Below are positions 20,291-32,577 of a stretch of 64,000 nucleotides of DNA, piece after piece. Both the position numbers and the translations under genes were made by a program. How positions within the stretch are numbered: the first letter of the stretch is position 1; each line of letters starts with the position of its first letter. The stretch is from Epiperipatus broadwayi (Eukaryota > Onychophora > Udeonychophora > Euonychophora > Peripatidae): positions 11,449,473 to 11,513,472 of the forward strand of contig JAQFVV010006215.1 in the NCBI GenBank assembly GCA_028023455.1, given 5' to 3'. The notes beneath the pieces were generated by a model, which was given only the letters and a program-made list of their open reading frames with translations, was not told the origin of the DNA and ran no database searches.

Positions 20291-22176
20291 TGTAACAGGC
20301 ACATATACCGTTACCTTATTTTTTTTCTAAAATTAAACATGAAAAATAAAAGTTCGCAAATAAAAACTTTTTTTTTTTAAGAATTAAAAATTGAAAATTA
20401 AAAATCATCTAAACTCTAATATATAAAATCGCACAGATGAAAAATTATTAAACGAAAACTTTATTAAGAAGAAAAAAGTATTTTAAAACTAAATTTTCAG
20501 TAAAGATATAAAGATAAAAATATATCTAAGTTTGTACAATAAATTAATTAATGTTATTGTAAAATGGAAATGATTATTTTAATTAGTAAAAGTAAACTAG
20601 CCTTTGGGCATTCCAAAATGTAGAAGTAAAGGTCAGATAGGAGAGAAAAAACAATAGAAACTAATAGCCAATAAAAGAAATCCCTCAGGAGATGGACACT
20701 GGATCTGAAAGTTGATTATAAAAGGAAAAAGTTTGGAAATAAAAAGAATTAATTAAGAGAAGATAGAGATGTGTTAAGTCAGAGAGTTGGAGGTGAAGGG
20801 ATTGAAAGATGCACTTTCAATTCCTTCAGTTGTTATAAAAAAATAAAACATCGTTTTCCCATATTGCAGACTATAGGACATCTGGGCCCGACAATAAAAT
20901 ACCAGCTACCATAAAGGACCAATGGCTAACTGGATACCAATATCTTCAGGACGGCATGGGAATTCACGTTCAAAATTACAAATAATACAAAATATGGACC
21001 TTTTAAGACCGTAAGAACTTTAGATAATTCATGAACATTAAATATAAAACTTTCCCAGTATTTAAATGACAGCAATAGTGATGCCTATCTGACCAAACTA
21101 AATTATTTATTAATTATTTTTATTGAATGTATTATTTGTTTGTTAAATCATTTCCATTAATTTATTTTTGCTCTTTAAGTTTTATTATGATTTTTTTTTT
21201 GTTAAACTAAACTTAAGTCGGGCATGAATGGCTGCATAGATTCATAATTATATATGTTAATTTAAGGGAGGGTTAATCTTAGGTTATTTGTTTCATAGTT
21301 AAATTGGGTCAATGGATTGGATATATTGGTGTAGTTAATAGATGTAGTATGAGGTTTGCTACATGCAGGATCATATTATACACCGCACACCCCCTTTTTG
21401 CCTATGGAATGGGATAGTAAGATGGAAAACACAGTCCCTTCCTATGGAGTTTTTTTTATTGTTCTTCTTGTCAGACAGATGTAGCATTCCTATCTGAACA
21501 AGAGTCAAGGTCTTCTAACCATGCTGTTCAGATGTACATTCCTGATAGTAAGGTATTTTGTGCTGTCGTATTCATGGTGCATTGAATACATTGATATATC
21601 AAATAGATTGGTGTTGGTTTGACTGCGAACTTTTGGCCTAAGGTTAAATAAGGGATAGAATATTTTCTTTTCAAAGGTTAAATAAGGGATAGAATATTTT
21701 CTTTTCAAATGCAATCTATGTAGTCTATTCATACTCGACACTCTAATAAATAGTAAACTCATTTGTGCAAACTTTTAAAATAAAATAAAAACAGTTAAAT
21801 CGTAAATTAAAATCTAAAGTAAAATAAGTTATAATGTTTTGTAAAAAAATAAAAAAATAAAAGTTAGACTAAAATAATAATGATAAATTTTATATATATT
21901 AAATAAATATTTGTGTGTGTTATTACTGGCAGTGGCTTCTTTTATTTTTTTAATATTGAAAATATTTTTAGATAAGAATTTATATTTTATAAGTCTCTGC
22001 ATCTCACTGAGCTAGTGGCATTGGGCTAACGGTTTAAAATATAAAATAAAGTGGAATCTTAACAGCGCGTATCTGCCTACTCTATAAATTTTCTAGGTTC
22101 AAGTAGCCTAGTGGTGCTCTATAGTGTAGATATGGTAAGAACTGCATTTCCACAATTCTTTTGGACTGTTATAATA
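20291..22176 (+). mobile_element. Non-coding repeat element, copy A
   Basis: A 1.9-kb block is repeated in reverse orientation at 46881-49552. Matching landmarks in order are the left end TGTAACAGGCACATATACCG, the TGAAAAATAAAAGTTCGCAA stretch, the GTCAGATAGGAGAGAAAA region (20635), the GGGTCAATGGATTGGATATA region (21305), the TGCAATCTATGTAGTC region (21712), TATTACTGGCAGTGGCTTCT (21920) and CACTGAGCTAGTGGCAT (22006), then a 150-bp hairpin-forming end. No long ORF is shared, so it is non-autonomous or a host repeat. It carries a 34-bp perfect tandem duplication (21640-21673, 21674-21707). The ends are weakly inverted (ATTGTAACAG against ATTATAACAG). Confidence 0.78.
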
Positions 22177-22343
22177 TCCACATACTATGCACTTAATATT
22201 AAAAAATATTCAAATTCTTTTTGGTCTAAACTGTTTTAATTATGCATAATTCCATGTAATTTAAATATAAAAGCTAAGATGATTAAAATATGGTCTTATA
22301 TGTGCTGATACTTTGATAACAGTCATTAACTATTATCACTTTC

Positions 22344-22465
22344 AAAACAGGCAAAACTCACTATACGTATTGCCACACACAGCAAGCTAGAGTAATCAAT
22401 GGATGCCAGAAGGCTTGTGTAGCTTGCTGTGTGTGGCAATACGTATAGTGAGTTTTGCCTGTTTT
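22344..22465. repeat. Foldback element, perfect 45-bp stem
   Basis: Bases 22344-22388 and 22421-22465 are exact reverse complements (45 of 45) with a 32-nt loop AGAGTAATCAATGGATGCCA and so on. A right-hand extension (22466-22525, ending TCATGTGATGTTTATTGG) is shared with family members at 42901 and 61500. Zero mismatches between arms suggest a recent origin or arm conversion. No ORF. Confidence 0.9.
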
Positions 22466-22529
22466 AACAACAGTTATACACAAGCATAAGAGGTGGTGGT
22501 CATGTGATGTTTATTGGCTTATTATCGCT

Positions 22530-24482
22530 TTCCTTAAATCTACAAAATAGTAAATGAACTTATGTGTGTTTCATAATATAAATAATATTTCAACTACTAA
22601 TTCTTAATTTACTTTTAAATTATATAAAGCAACATTACTATCTTATATATTTAAGTAGTACTGGAATCTAGATATGTTATTTATATTCATATAAAATATT
22701 GCAGTTATATTTTAAATTATAGATCAAATTATTTTACAATATAATTTTTTCTATATTTGTCGATACAAACATTAATTATAATTTTATATTATAAAATGTT
22801 TACTTGGTGTTAAGATTAAAAAATAATCGAAGGCAAAAAAATGCTGGACAGTTCTATTATCTTCCGTATTTAAATCAAGTCTTTTTAGAAAAGATTTGCA
22901 TAATTTCAGTTTAAAATTTTATACCTAGAATCTATTGGTTTTTTTTTTTTGGGGGGGGAGAACTGTAATCTTAGAAATTTTTTGTTTCAAACTTATGTTT
23001 TTTTTTATTATATAAAGAAATAGATTTTGTTTGCGTCTTCTTTAATACTGGAGTTAATGCTAAAATTAATATGCCACAATATGTATACTTTTTTTTTCCT
23101 ATCCTTAGTAGATTTTCTTAATCTATGATTCTAAATGTATGTAAAAATAGAATTAATATATAGATATATGTGCACATTACATATATTCTGATGTAAAATT
23201 TTATCAACATGTGGTTCTATACTTATGAGTAAATTTTAATACCAGCAAAAATTTCTATTTAATCAGCTTTTATCTATCATTCTAAAGGTATTTATAATAG
23301 ACTTCCTTATAAATTTATTCTTGGTTAACCAGAAAAACAGATGAATGCTGATAACTTTTTAACTTAAATTTTAGCTTCTACAATTTCCAAACATCAGATG
23401 CATTGAACATGTTTGACTAAGGATTACCATAGAGGGTATTAATGGCTACTTCTCTAGGAATTCCAAATTTAAATAGTACGAAAAAATTTTTCAACTTTTT
23501 ATCTCTTTAGTTAACTCATTTTACTATTTATAATAAATACTAAGAAATGTATTATTGATAAGCATAAAGGATTAAAATTAATTTATCTTTACTACTTAAT
23601 TAATAGAAATAAGAATATAATTGCAATATAATGATTGTTGCTTAATTAAATTAAATTTTTATCTTAATTTCTTTTTGTGTTGAAAAAAATGTTAGTAATT
23701 ACACATTCATGAAAATAAATATCTTTCTTTAGATAAAAAGTTGTCTTTCTCATTACATTTAAAAGTTTATATTTTTGCCAGAGAAAAATATTTTTATATT
23801 GCAGTTAAGCAACTTATATCATTTCAAAATATTAGGAAATATTATTACTTAATTAGTTAATATTTAAGTTATTCTAGGTTTTATTTTAAATGCTTATATA
23901 CATAGCTTTTGTTATGATCATTTCTTCTTTTCCATTTAAATTTTAAATATACACGCACATACATAATATCAAGGTTATATATCTACTGCCATGATGTTTA
24001 TGCCTGTAGTCCATAAATTTATAAGGAAAACAAATTTAAATAGGACAAACCTCTAAAATGGAATTTTTTCTCCTCATAGAAAATACAACATTTCAGCATA
24101 ATGATTAGCATTTATTCTTATAGTTATCACTGTCTATATACTTCTCATACAACATATTAGATCCCAGATAAAAGTAGACTGGTTAATGTCTGCTATGCAA
24201 TTAGATGTTAATGCTGCATGTTGTACATATTATTTATATAATCAATTGGAGAGTTTTTCATTTTAAATATATCTTTTTTGAACTTTTTAAAGTAATTTTA
24301 TTTTCTGTTTCAGTTAAACTTGCAGTCTACATCTGAAATCGAAATCTGTAAATATTTTAAATTTTATTATATTATATTTAGTAATATGTTAAATATAAAA
24401 TATCTTGATATTTTTAATTTAAATTGACTATAATTATAAATAAAGTATAAATTTGCAACGCATTTCAAAAAACAAATCTTAA

Positions 24483-24519
<37 letters not shown>

Positions 24520-24795
24520 GAATGAATAATTGCATAATAATAGTCTCAAATACAGTGCTAGAATATTTCAACATCACTATCTGTATTTAGAAACACAAAA
24601 AGCTTAAATCAAACAACATAGTTTCCTTTTACTTATGTTACTTGATTCAGGTTTTGTGTTTTCAAATACTGATAGCATTGCCAAAATATTTTAACATTGG
24701 TTTGTATTCACTTAATGTATATAGTAACAAATAATTAATAACTTTATATTAATATTTTTTTTGCAATTTTTATGTATAATTATAATATATCAGAG
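22530..24795. other. AT-rich gap
   Basis: No coding or repeat structure was identified apart from homopolymers (G-run near 22950), an AT run at about 24486-24517 and diffuse A/T-rich sequence. Confidence 0.45.
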
Positions 24796-24799
24796 ATGT

Positions 24800-25212
24800 G
24801 ATGCAGTGTGATGTACTGTAGCTTTTCCTTAAACGAAGTCAAGAATCTCTCAGCAATTATGCCCAGAGAAACCTGTTAGCCACTTTATTTTCCATTCCCC
24901 ACTCTAAGTTTTCCCTTATTCTACTCCATCCCATTTCCACAACATAATCTTTGTCAACTCAATGGCCTTTATATCTAAATCCCCCTTATCTTTTCCCAAA
25001 CCCAGCATAAAAACCAATAATCCATTTTCTATATAATCATTTTTTTCATATTTATTCTTCCATAATTTCATTATATGTACCCTTTCTGTTTTCAAGCATT
25101 TACATTCAATTAACAGATGCCTAATATTTTCTATTCCTTCTTTACATAATTTACAGACTAAATCGCCCATATTTTTCCATTTACTAAACTCTCCATACAG
25201 TAGTGCCACTCA
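24800..25212 (-). mobile_element. LINE 3' fragment
   Basis: A minus-strand LINE end comprises C-terminal coding sequence (25209-24916) and about 115 bp of less AT-rich 3' sequence (GCACAATT-type to about 24800). The 5' truncation coincides with a member of the foldback family: the 24 bases 25189-25212 belong to both alignments. Confidence 0.6.
24916..25209 (-). pseudogene. LINE C-terminus with CCHC finger, minus strand
   Basis: An open minus-strand frame of 97 codons contains DLVCKLCKEGIENIRHLLIE then C, a CX2CX8HX4C finger with the same spacing as those at 3.07 and 30.39 kb. It is followed by a Lys-rich segment, an aliphatic stretch (LLVFMLGLGKDKGDLDIKAI) and LWKWDGVE before the stop. There is no ATG; the frame is set by similarity, and the first triplet is GTG directly after an in-frame TGA. 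The protein class (RT-associated zinc-binding tail) is inferred from the finger and its position; RT sequence is absent. Confidence 0.68.
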
Positions 25213-25300
25213 TAGCAAGCCAAAGTAATCAATGGATGCAAGAAGGTTTGTGCATAAAATCCCTATCTGGTGATGTTTAGTGTTTAATTATAATATCTAT
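25189..25300. repeat. Partial member of the foldback family
   Basis: AAACTCTCCATACAGTAGTG (25189) through GCAAGCCAAAGTAATCAATG and AAATCCCTATCTGG matches the left arm and loop of the elements at 42785 and 60955. The right arm is missing. The stretch then continues to GGTGATGTTTAGTGTTTAA, like the far right ends at 42940 and 61535. Confidence 0.7.
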
Positions 25301-28300
25301 TAATAGGATTATATTTAAGATTGTTACTTTGTTAACCTATTATTTAAAGGGCAGATACGTCAAATATTGTGTATTTTAGTACTCTTTTTTGATTTTTTAA
25401 GTTCTTATATTTTCATGTAATTAATTCATTAATTTTTTTTTATATGCAAATTTATTAAACATTATTTCTTTACATTTTATATTAATCATACATTAATTTT
25501 TAAATTTTGTCTTTATTAAATTTGGATTTACCTTTTTTACTTAATAATAATTTTATTTAAGATAAAAAAGTGTTAAATAAGTAAGTACACTAGCTTTTAT
25601 TTTATTTTTATTATGATACTCAAATAAGTTTGTATCATGCAATATGATTAAGTTTTAAATCTCAACTAATTAAAAGCAAAAAGAAAAACTTATTTGTTCA
25701 AAATATGATGTTTATAATGCTCTTATTACTTTTAATGCAAATCAAGAAGAATTTGACTTGGTAATAGTTAAAGTTAATAAATGCAGTCAGATGAAAAACT
25801 AAAAAAACATCAAGTTTTAGCTTAGTTGGTTATGAGTTTAAGAATGTGCATCAGTTTAAATATCATGATAGCTATTTATACTCTTGAACGTCAGAATGCA
25901 GTGCAAACTTCAATTTGCTGCTGAATTAGCATATTAAAACATAAGATATTTATTATAAATAACATAATTACATCATCTAAATTAGTTATATAGAGAGCTA
26001 TTATTCGACCAATTGTATTGTATGAAAGTAATATAGGAAATATTATTGAATAATATTGAAATCTTTGAAAATTTTTATTTAAGGATACTCCATAATAATA
26101 TGACATAAGATGACAAAATCATAATGATAATTCATATACTTTTTTTAATTTGGTTGACATTATATTAAATTAGGTATATGAAACAAATGAAGAATGATAG
26201 ACTTTAAAAAAAAGTATTATGTTATGTCTTGAGCATGTGTTTTACGGAAAAGGCAGATTTATTTACGGCATAAAAATTATTAATGCAATATCGATTGCTT
26301 ATATTAATATAATTTGGTTGAGGATAAAATACAATTGACAATTGCTGCAATTAATCAAACAATTGAAAATCTTTAGAAAGAAGAGCTTGTTGCGCAAAAG
26401 TTTAATTAAAGGACAACTTTATCAAATAAGCTGATTAAAAAAAATCAGCTGTATTACATGTAAATGTAATTGTGTTCTGATTGATTTGTAATCGTCTCAT
26501 CCTTAACTTTTTGCTGTTTTTTGTCTTGTCTCTTTATCATTATTTGGAGATAAGATGACCATATGGGTTTACGTGAGGTGTTGGTAATGGTGGTGATGTA
26601 CGTGTAAACTTATATTCCCTGAAATTATGTATTATCACGCATACGATTTTTAAAGTTTAATTAATCTATTTTTGTCAAAAATAATAATTTCATTTTTCCA
26701 TAAACTATGTTTAATCAATTCTATAGAATGATTGATTCAATATAAATACCCCACCAGCTCTTATAGACAATTTTATTTTTATTCTACTAAAATCAATATT
26801 ATAAAGTCATAGTAATATTTTTCTAGATATATTTTACTCTGCAACCATTATAGAATAATAACAAAACATTTTAACTTTTTTTTTGTAAGACTAAAAACAT
26901 AAAAGAATGTAAACGATTAATTAAATTATATCGAACTAATGTTTTAAAAAATCAATTTTACATATAACCAATGATTTTAACTAACCTAATTCTGGTTTAT
27001 TTTAACTACAATAAGCGAATTAAAAGCAAATTCTATTTATTTATTTTCAATCTCTTTTTAAATTAGCATATAAATACATCCTGATTTTTGAATTATTCTT
27101 AACATTTCGCCGATTAATACTGATTTTTTTTATATGTATAATGCAATAATAAACAAACAAAAGATATGTTTTTGTTTTGTTTTTAAAGGGAAAAAATAAT
27201 CATCAATATTTTTGTTTTTGTTTTTACCAACTTTGAATTTAAAAATGTCGCGATATTTTGATTAACTTTTTATCGACATTTTGATTAACTTTTTACCTAA
27301 AACAATGTTCACTTTTTAAAATTATAACTGTCATTAGTTTTATATTTTGACATTTTATTTAAAAAAAAAAAAAAAACTTTATTTTTAAAAATATAGTTGC
27401 ATTCACTCACTATTTTTTTTTAATATTAAAAAAAAGTTTTCTTATTTATATATTTAAATTATAATCATATATCTATCTTTTCCACCCAGATTTTTAAACA
27501 AACAGAAATTCCAGATAGCAATTCTGACAATGCTTAAGTTTCTCTAACTTTTTTCCATACGCTTATTCTTATTCTTAAGATCTAACACTTTAAACATACC
27601 TAAACATTTAAATCAAAGTACCAGGCTTTTCACCCATGTAGCTCTAAACCTAGTTATTCAAAAGTTTATTTTTAGTAAATTTAATTACAAGATAATTTCA
27701 TTATATCAACTTATGACCAAAAATGGTAATACATGAAACAAATTATTGCACGATTGTTTGAAAGTTTGTGATGATAGTATTTTACTTGTAGTTAGAATAT
27801 AGGATTACTTATAATTGAATTAATAAATGCTTTTAGAAAATTTTAACTTTATTTATCCATTTCTAACCATATTCAAGTGTTAGAATAATGCACAGGTAAT
27901 AAGAAATATAACATTTTGAGGGTAATATTCTCCTATCTTATTCGTGTATTGCTGATACAACCAGTAACATTAATTACAGAAATTGTATATTGGTTATATC
28001 ATCATCTTAAGTTCAATGTTAATGAATATAAAAGCCACCAGCTGCATTCCCATACTAGTTATCACTGATTAGTGCAGCAACATCTGAAGAAAATAGAAAA
28101 ATACTAGTTCTCAAAATGTTGGTTTTCATATTAACTTGTGATTTATTACTAATAGTTGAATGCATTTAGAAAAATATAAAGTCTGGATTTTTCTAAAAAC
28201 ACTAACCAATAAATTATTATTCCATGACTTTTTTAGGATATTCTGTAGCAACATTTATTTTTTATAATCTATGTTTAATATTAGTATGCAATCTTTTATT

Positions 28301-29549
28301 TTAAATTAAATAAAAACCGAATAACATTATTAATTGTATTAGATGTGATTGTTTTAGCGATCACTTAATCATAAGTACTTATTATTTATTAGAAGCATTA
28401 TGGGAAAAATCATTAATCAGTATAAGCTGAGTTTCAATGGTTCATAATTGTAGTCAAAATTTCATATGACTCTCATAATCTTAGGCAAGGAATGTCTGAC
28501 ATTGATAAGTAATTACATATTTACCTCACTTTAATCAAAACAAATCCATCATATTTTCAATTGCATGTTAGATATATTTATCTGACAACTACAATAAACA
28601 GTTATATTACAGATGTTTATCTGTATTTTAATTTATATTACATATTGCTGTTTTCATCTTTTTTTACAAGAAGTAAATGACATAATGTATAATAGTTTCT
28701 AGTATCTTATTTAATTATACATTTAGTTTTGTTTTCTTCTAGCGTATTATTTGCCTTTGTATATTGCTAATCATAATAAATTTTGTGATTAATATAGTTG
28801 TGCATCATTTTTTAAAATATATAATACAATATTTTAGCATTCTATATATAAGCATAGAAATATATTTACAATTTACTGATAGTGTTGGTTCATATAATTT
28901 ATATTTAACCACATATATAATAATCAGAAGTGATGATCACTTACCTGATTAGTATGAAACCACGTCATAATACTTGTATGTATGTATATATACATGTAGT
29001 ATGCGTGTGTGTGTAATATTTCTTTATTACAATTTTATATTAATATGAAATCAGTCATAAGTAACTTATTTTTATCAATAATGAAAAATCATAAATTTGT
29101 AAAATTAACCAAAGAAAAAAAGATATTGACTATACAGAAATGAGTTACCAGGTAGTTAAAAAAGTAATTATCAAATTCAAGTTGATATTATATTTATTAA
29201 TAAAAGAGACCGATCAAACTTTCTTTTGAATTGTAAAGATTGTTTTTTTTATTTTTGAAAGATTTTAAAATCAATATATATCACAAGGTTAGATGTATAT
29301 AAAAACATTAAATAAGATTTTGTTTTAGTTGCCATTCAGCATTTAATTCAACGGTTAATTAAAGAGATTTTTGAGAATTTATTTTGGATTTTTACTAAAA
29401 ATTGTTTTGCTCGTTGATATATTGTGAAAAATTTAACATTTGGCAATAGCGTTGATGGTTGAAAATAAAAAGTTTGAGCTAGAGGGCTTCTAGTTATTAT
29501 GCTGAGAAGACTATATTTGCTACTTAACTTTTAATTTTATTATTATAGT
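25301..29549. other. Long AT-rich stretch without a recognisable gene
   Basis: Four kilobases with only short chance frames on either strand. A slightly less AT-rich patch at about 26540-26620 and another at 28040-28100 show no motif I can name. No tRNA-like boxes or long inverted repeats were noticed. Confidence 0.4.
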
Positions 29550-29915
29550 AGAGGCTTGGATGCTGTACAAAGAAAATTTATAAATTATTATAATGCAAAG
29601 CTTGAAACACTGTGTAAATCTCACTGTGTTTCATTAAAGCTATTATGAAATCTTAATATTTTATTTTTGCTAAAGATAGTCAAAGGACAAATTGAGGTAG
29701 TAAACTGCATTAATAAATTTTCTTACAGTGCTCAACACATGCGTTTAAAACATGGTAAGACTTTTTATATTGCAAAATTTAGAACTAATTGTTTAACAGA
29801 TTCTACATTATTTAGACTTCCAAGATTGTTTAATTCATTTTATTATCACGTTGATATTCATCATTTAACTATAAATGAAATAAAGAATGTTATCAATATA
29901 CATTTACAATTGTAA
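29550..29915 (+). pseudogene. CR1/jockey-like LINE RT C-terminus
   Basis: One plus-strand frame from 29550 to the TAA at 29913-29915 has a single stop (29645-29647). Blocks are GLDAVQRKFINYY, IVKGQIEVVNCINKFSY, AQHMRLKHGKTFYIAKFRTN and STLFRLPRLFNSFYYHVDI. This order (LE-VQRRF, YKIV-G---V, R-H---Y--R-N, R-P--WN-LP) is the tail of CR1/jockey-group LINE proteins, followed in such elements by a short 3' UTR and a microsatellite tail. That is what follows here: about 125 bp, then the ATT array. Everything upstream is lost by 5' truncation. Confidence 0.7.
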
Positions 29916-30042
29916 TATAAGTCTTTATTCATATATATATTTTTGTTTTTACTTTTTCTTTTTTGTTTTTGTTATATAGTGTTCTGAAATTAGGCTTTTT
30001 TTAAATATATGTTTATAGAATACATTTATTTAAATAAATTGA

Positions 30043-30236
<194 letters not shown>

Positions 30237-30324
30237 AAAATGATAAGAGCTTAAAGAATGTAATAAAGATTTAAAATATGAAGGTAATATTAGCATCTTT
30301 TTAACAAACAATAAACCATGCCAA

Positions 30325-32038
30325 CCTCAGGGTCTTACCTACAGCTGCCTTCTTACATAACCAAAGAGGATATAATATAGACTCCATCTGTTGTATGTGT
30401 GAGAAACAAGATGAGCCTATAATACACATATTGGAGGAATGCAAATCATGTACCAGCTTGAGAAATGTTATTAAATCATTCATTACTAATGGGGAGACTG
30501 CATGCATTCATCTAATTAAATCATTTAAAAAGAGTTATTTTGGAATAATAAGACTGGCCACTTTTATTAATTTCTGCATTTGGTCACTCATAAATAGACT
30601 ATATTTGAGAAAGGAAAGGATTATGATCCAATAAAAATGATAATCTACTTGCTACAAGAAATAAAAGAGAAAGACAATAAATTTTTCCAGAAATGGCTGA
30701 CAGACCAAACTTAGTCAAGAATTAATTTAAGACATTATATAAATATGGAGGATGCTTAACTACAAAGATGAACAGAAAGATGAAGTGAAATTAACAATGA
30801 TAGAAATTGAATATCCTGGCTCAGGAACGAGATGGAAAATGTGGATCAAAGTTGACAAGAGTACATGAGGTGTCTAAGAAAAGATTCTTATGATGAACAG
30901 AGCATTTATTTGTTACAAAAAAAAATTTTTATGGAATGTTTTTTAAAGGTTGTTTTTTTTTTTTGGGGGGGGGGGGAGCTTTTTGTATTAGGATTGTTGA
31001 ATAATTTTTAAATATATGAGGGAAAACTGATTTGAATTATTATTAAACAAAACATCTCAACTAAGGTACAAAATTAGAAAAATGAGTCTTAATTTAATTT
31101 TAGACAATCCGGAATGGATTTAAATTGTAAAGCATGATCTTGCAGTCAATATGAATCATGGGTTCTAATATTGAAATTGTATGCTATATATGAAATAGGA
31201 AATGTTATGTGGTGACATGTACCTTATATCACCTAGTTGAAAGATATTATACTATAATTTTGAAAGATTACCTATAAATCCTAAAAATAATTATAGTTTA
31301 TCCATTCTTTTCCCATTTATTACTGAAAAATTTAGGATTTAAAATTGAAAATTGAATGTTGTATATAATGTAAGGTTTTAATTATATTTGTGGTAAGATA
31401 TGATTGATGATTTGTGACTTTGTATTTAATATGGCATTTGATTGTTTCAGTCTAAGTGTGAATCAATGTTCGATTTTGAGACAATTATAGTAGTGCTTTT
31501 ACTGTATGCTAATAATAAAATGTAAAACCTATATTTTCTTTGTTTTATAGTTGTATTGAGTTTATTATAATTTGTTTGCTCTTGATCTAAGATAATACAT
31601 GGATGACATGTGTGATCTGGCTTAATTATATACTTGTTGTGATTTAACACACATTTTTCTAGCATGGTTGGTCTGCGGATTGGGTAGTTGGGGTTTGGTG
31701 GGCTTGTACCCTTGACCTTGTGGCCTGTTGTAGCAGTTGGTGAAATGCTGAATGTCTGTCTATCCAATTGAAGCAAGTGGTTCTTCCCTTCAGGGTCCAG
31801 GAAATGGGGATCATTGGACTTCTGATGACTTCACCGTGGTTGGGCCATGTTAACCAATATACAAATAGACATGTAACTAGATTATTCCCATGTAAAGATT
31901 TGTCACTGCATGTAAACCTTTTTGTAAACTTAGGGAATAATTGATTTAACTTTGAAAATTGAATATATTGTAATCTGTAACTGGGAAGGAGACACAAAAT
32001 TGTTTTGTAATCTTAAGTATAATAAAGGTTAATTTGAA
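30325..32038 (+). mobile_element. 5'-truncated LINE with 15-bp target duplication
   Basis: The insert is bounded by identical AATAAACCATGCCAA at 30310-30324 and 32039-32053. The coding frame starts at the very first bases after the left duplication, as expected for 5' truncation during target-primed insertion. The protein part (30326-30713) is followed by 1.3 kb of 3' UTR, GC-richer near 31600-31990, ending with AATAAAGGTT near 32021. It is related by its CCHC tail to the LINE at 2.65 kb. The short frames on the minus strand at 31447-31997 fall in the UTR and are not genes. Confidence 0.87.
30326..30713 (+). pseudogene. LINE C-terminus with CCHC finger, plus strand
   Basis: The frame is open for 103 codons from 30326 to the TAA at 30632-30634 and then continues after a one-base shift to the TAG at 30711-30713. 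It reads LRVLPTAAFLHNQRGYNIDS, then CCMCEKQDEPIIHILEEC (CX2CX8HX4C), a basic helix and FFQKWLTDQT at the end. The LPT-x-FL-RG-N lead-in matches the LINE at 2.7 kb. The role is the zinc-binding tail after the RT of a LINE. It has a single frameshift, so the insertion is moderately old. Confidence 0.78.
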
Positions 32039-32053
32039 AATAAACCATGCCAA

Positions 32054-32577
32054 GCGATGTCCAGAGAAATCTAAGACTTGTTGCTATGAAAGAAACATAA
32101 ACATCCAGTGCAATAAATATTATAAAATTGACTTTCTTAATCTTTCTTAATATGTATTCCACTTATTCATTTTTTTTAAAATTAAAATTTATTAAATAAA
32201 GGTTAAAATATTTGTTACTTAAACGCAAAATTTTGCTATTCCGTTAATATTACCGAATATTTTCAGATAATTATTTAAAAACTGTACAAACATTTACAAA
32301 AAGGTTGTGATGATTACTTTATATATAAATAATTTTAATTATATATACGCGGATGCTATATGAATAAGAAGTATTTGATATTTTCTCATTACTTCAAGTA
32401 TTTACATATTTAATATTATTGTAAATGTACTTTAGTTTTTTTCCTGAAGGTATGTGATAATGTTATAATAGATGTGATAATATGTTGGACTGTTTCCATC
32501 ATCTATCAGTAAATGTTTAATGTATAGAAAATTTTAAACTTTATTTAAACTTTTCAAATACAAACAGCTTATTAGTA
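32054..32577. other. AT-rich gap
   Basis: The short stretch at 32054-32100 (GCGATGTCCAGAGAAATCTA onward) is the continuation of the pre-insertion site of the neighbouring LINE. The rest is featureless AT-rich DNA. Confidence 0.45.

Noticed and set aside
22020-22180. Independent MITE at the ends of the inverted pair
   Set aside because: The hairpin (also at 46887-47028) is collinear with the larger shared element in both copies, so it is treated as its end, although an older MITE captured at that end remains possible.
31447-31997. Two overlapping minus-strand frames of about 110 codons
   Set aside because: They lie in the 3' UTR of a plus-strand LINE bounded by target duplications; no family resemblance.
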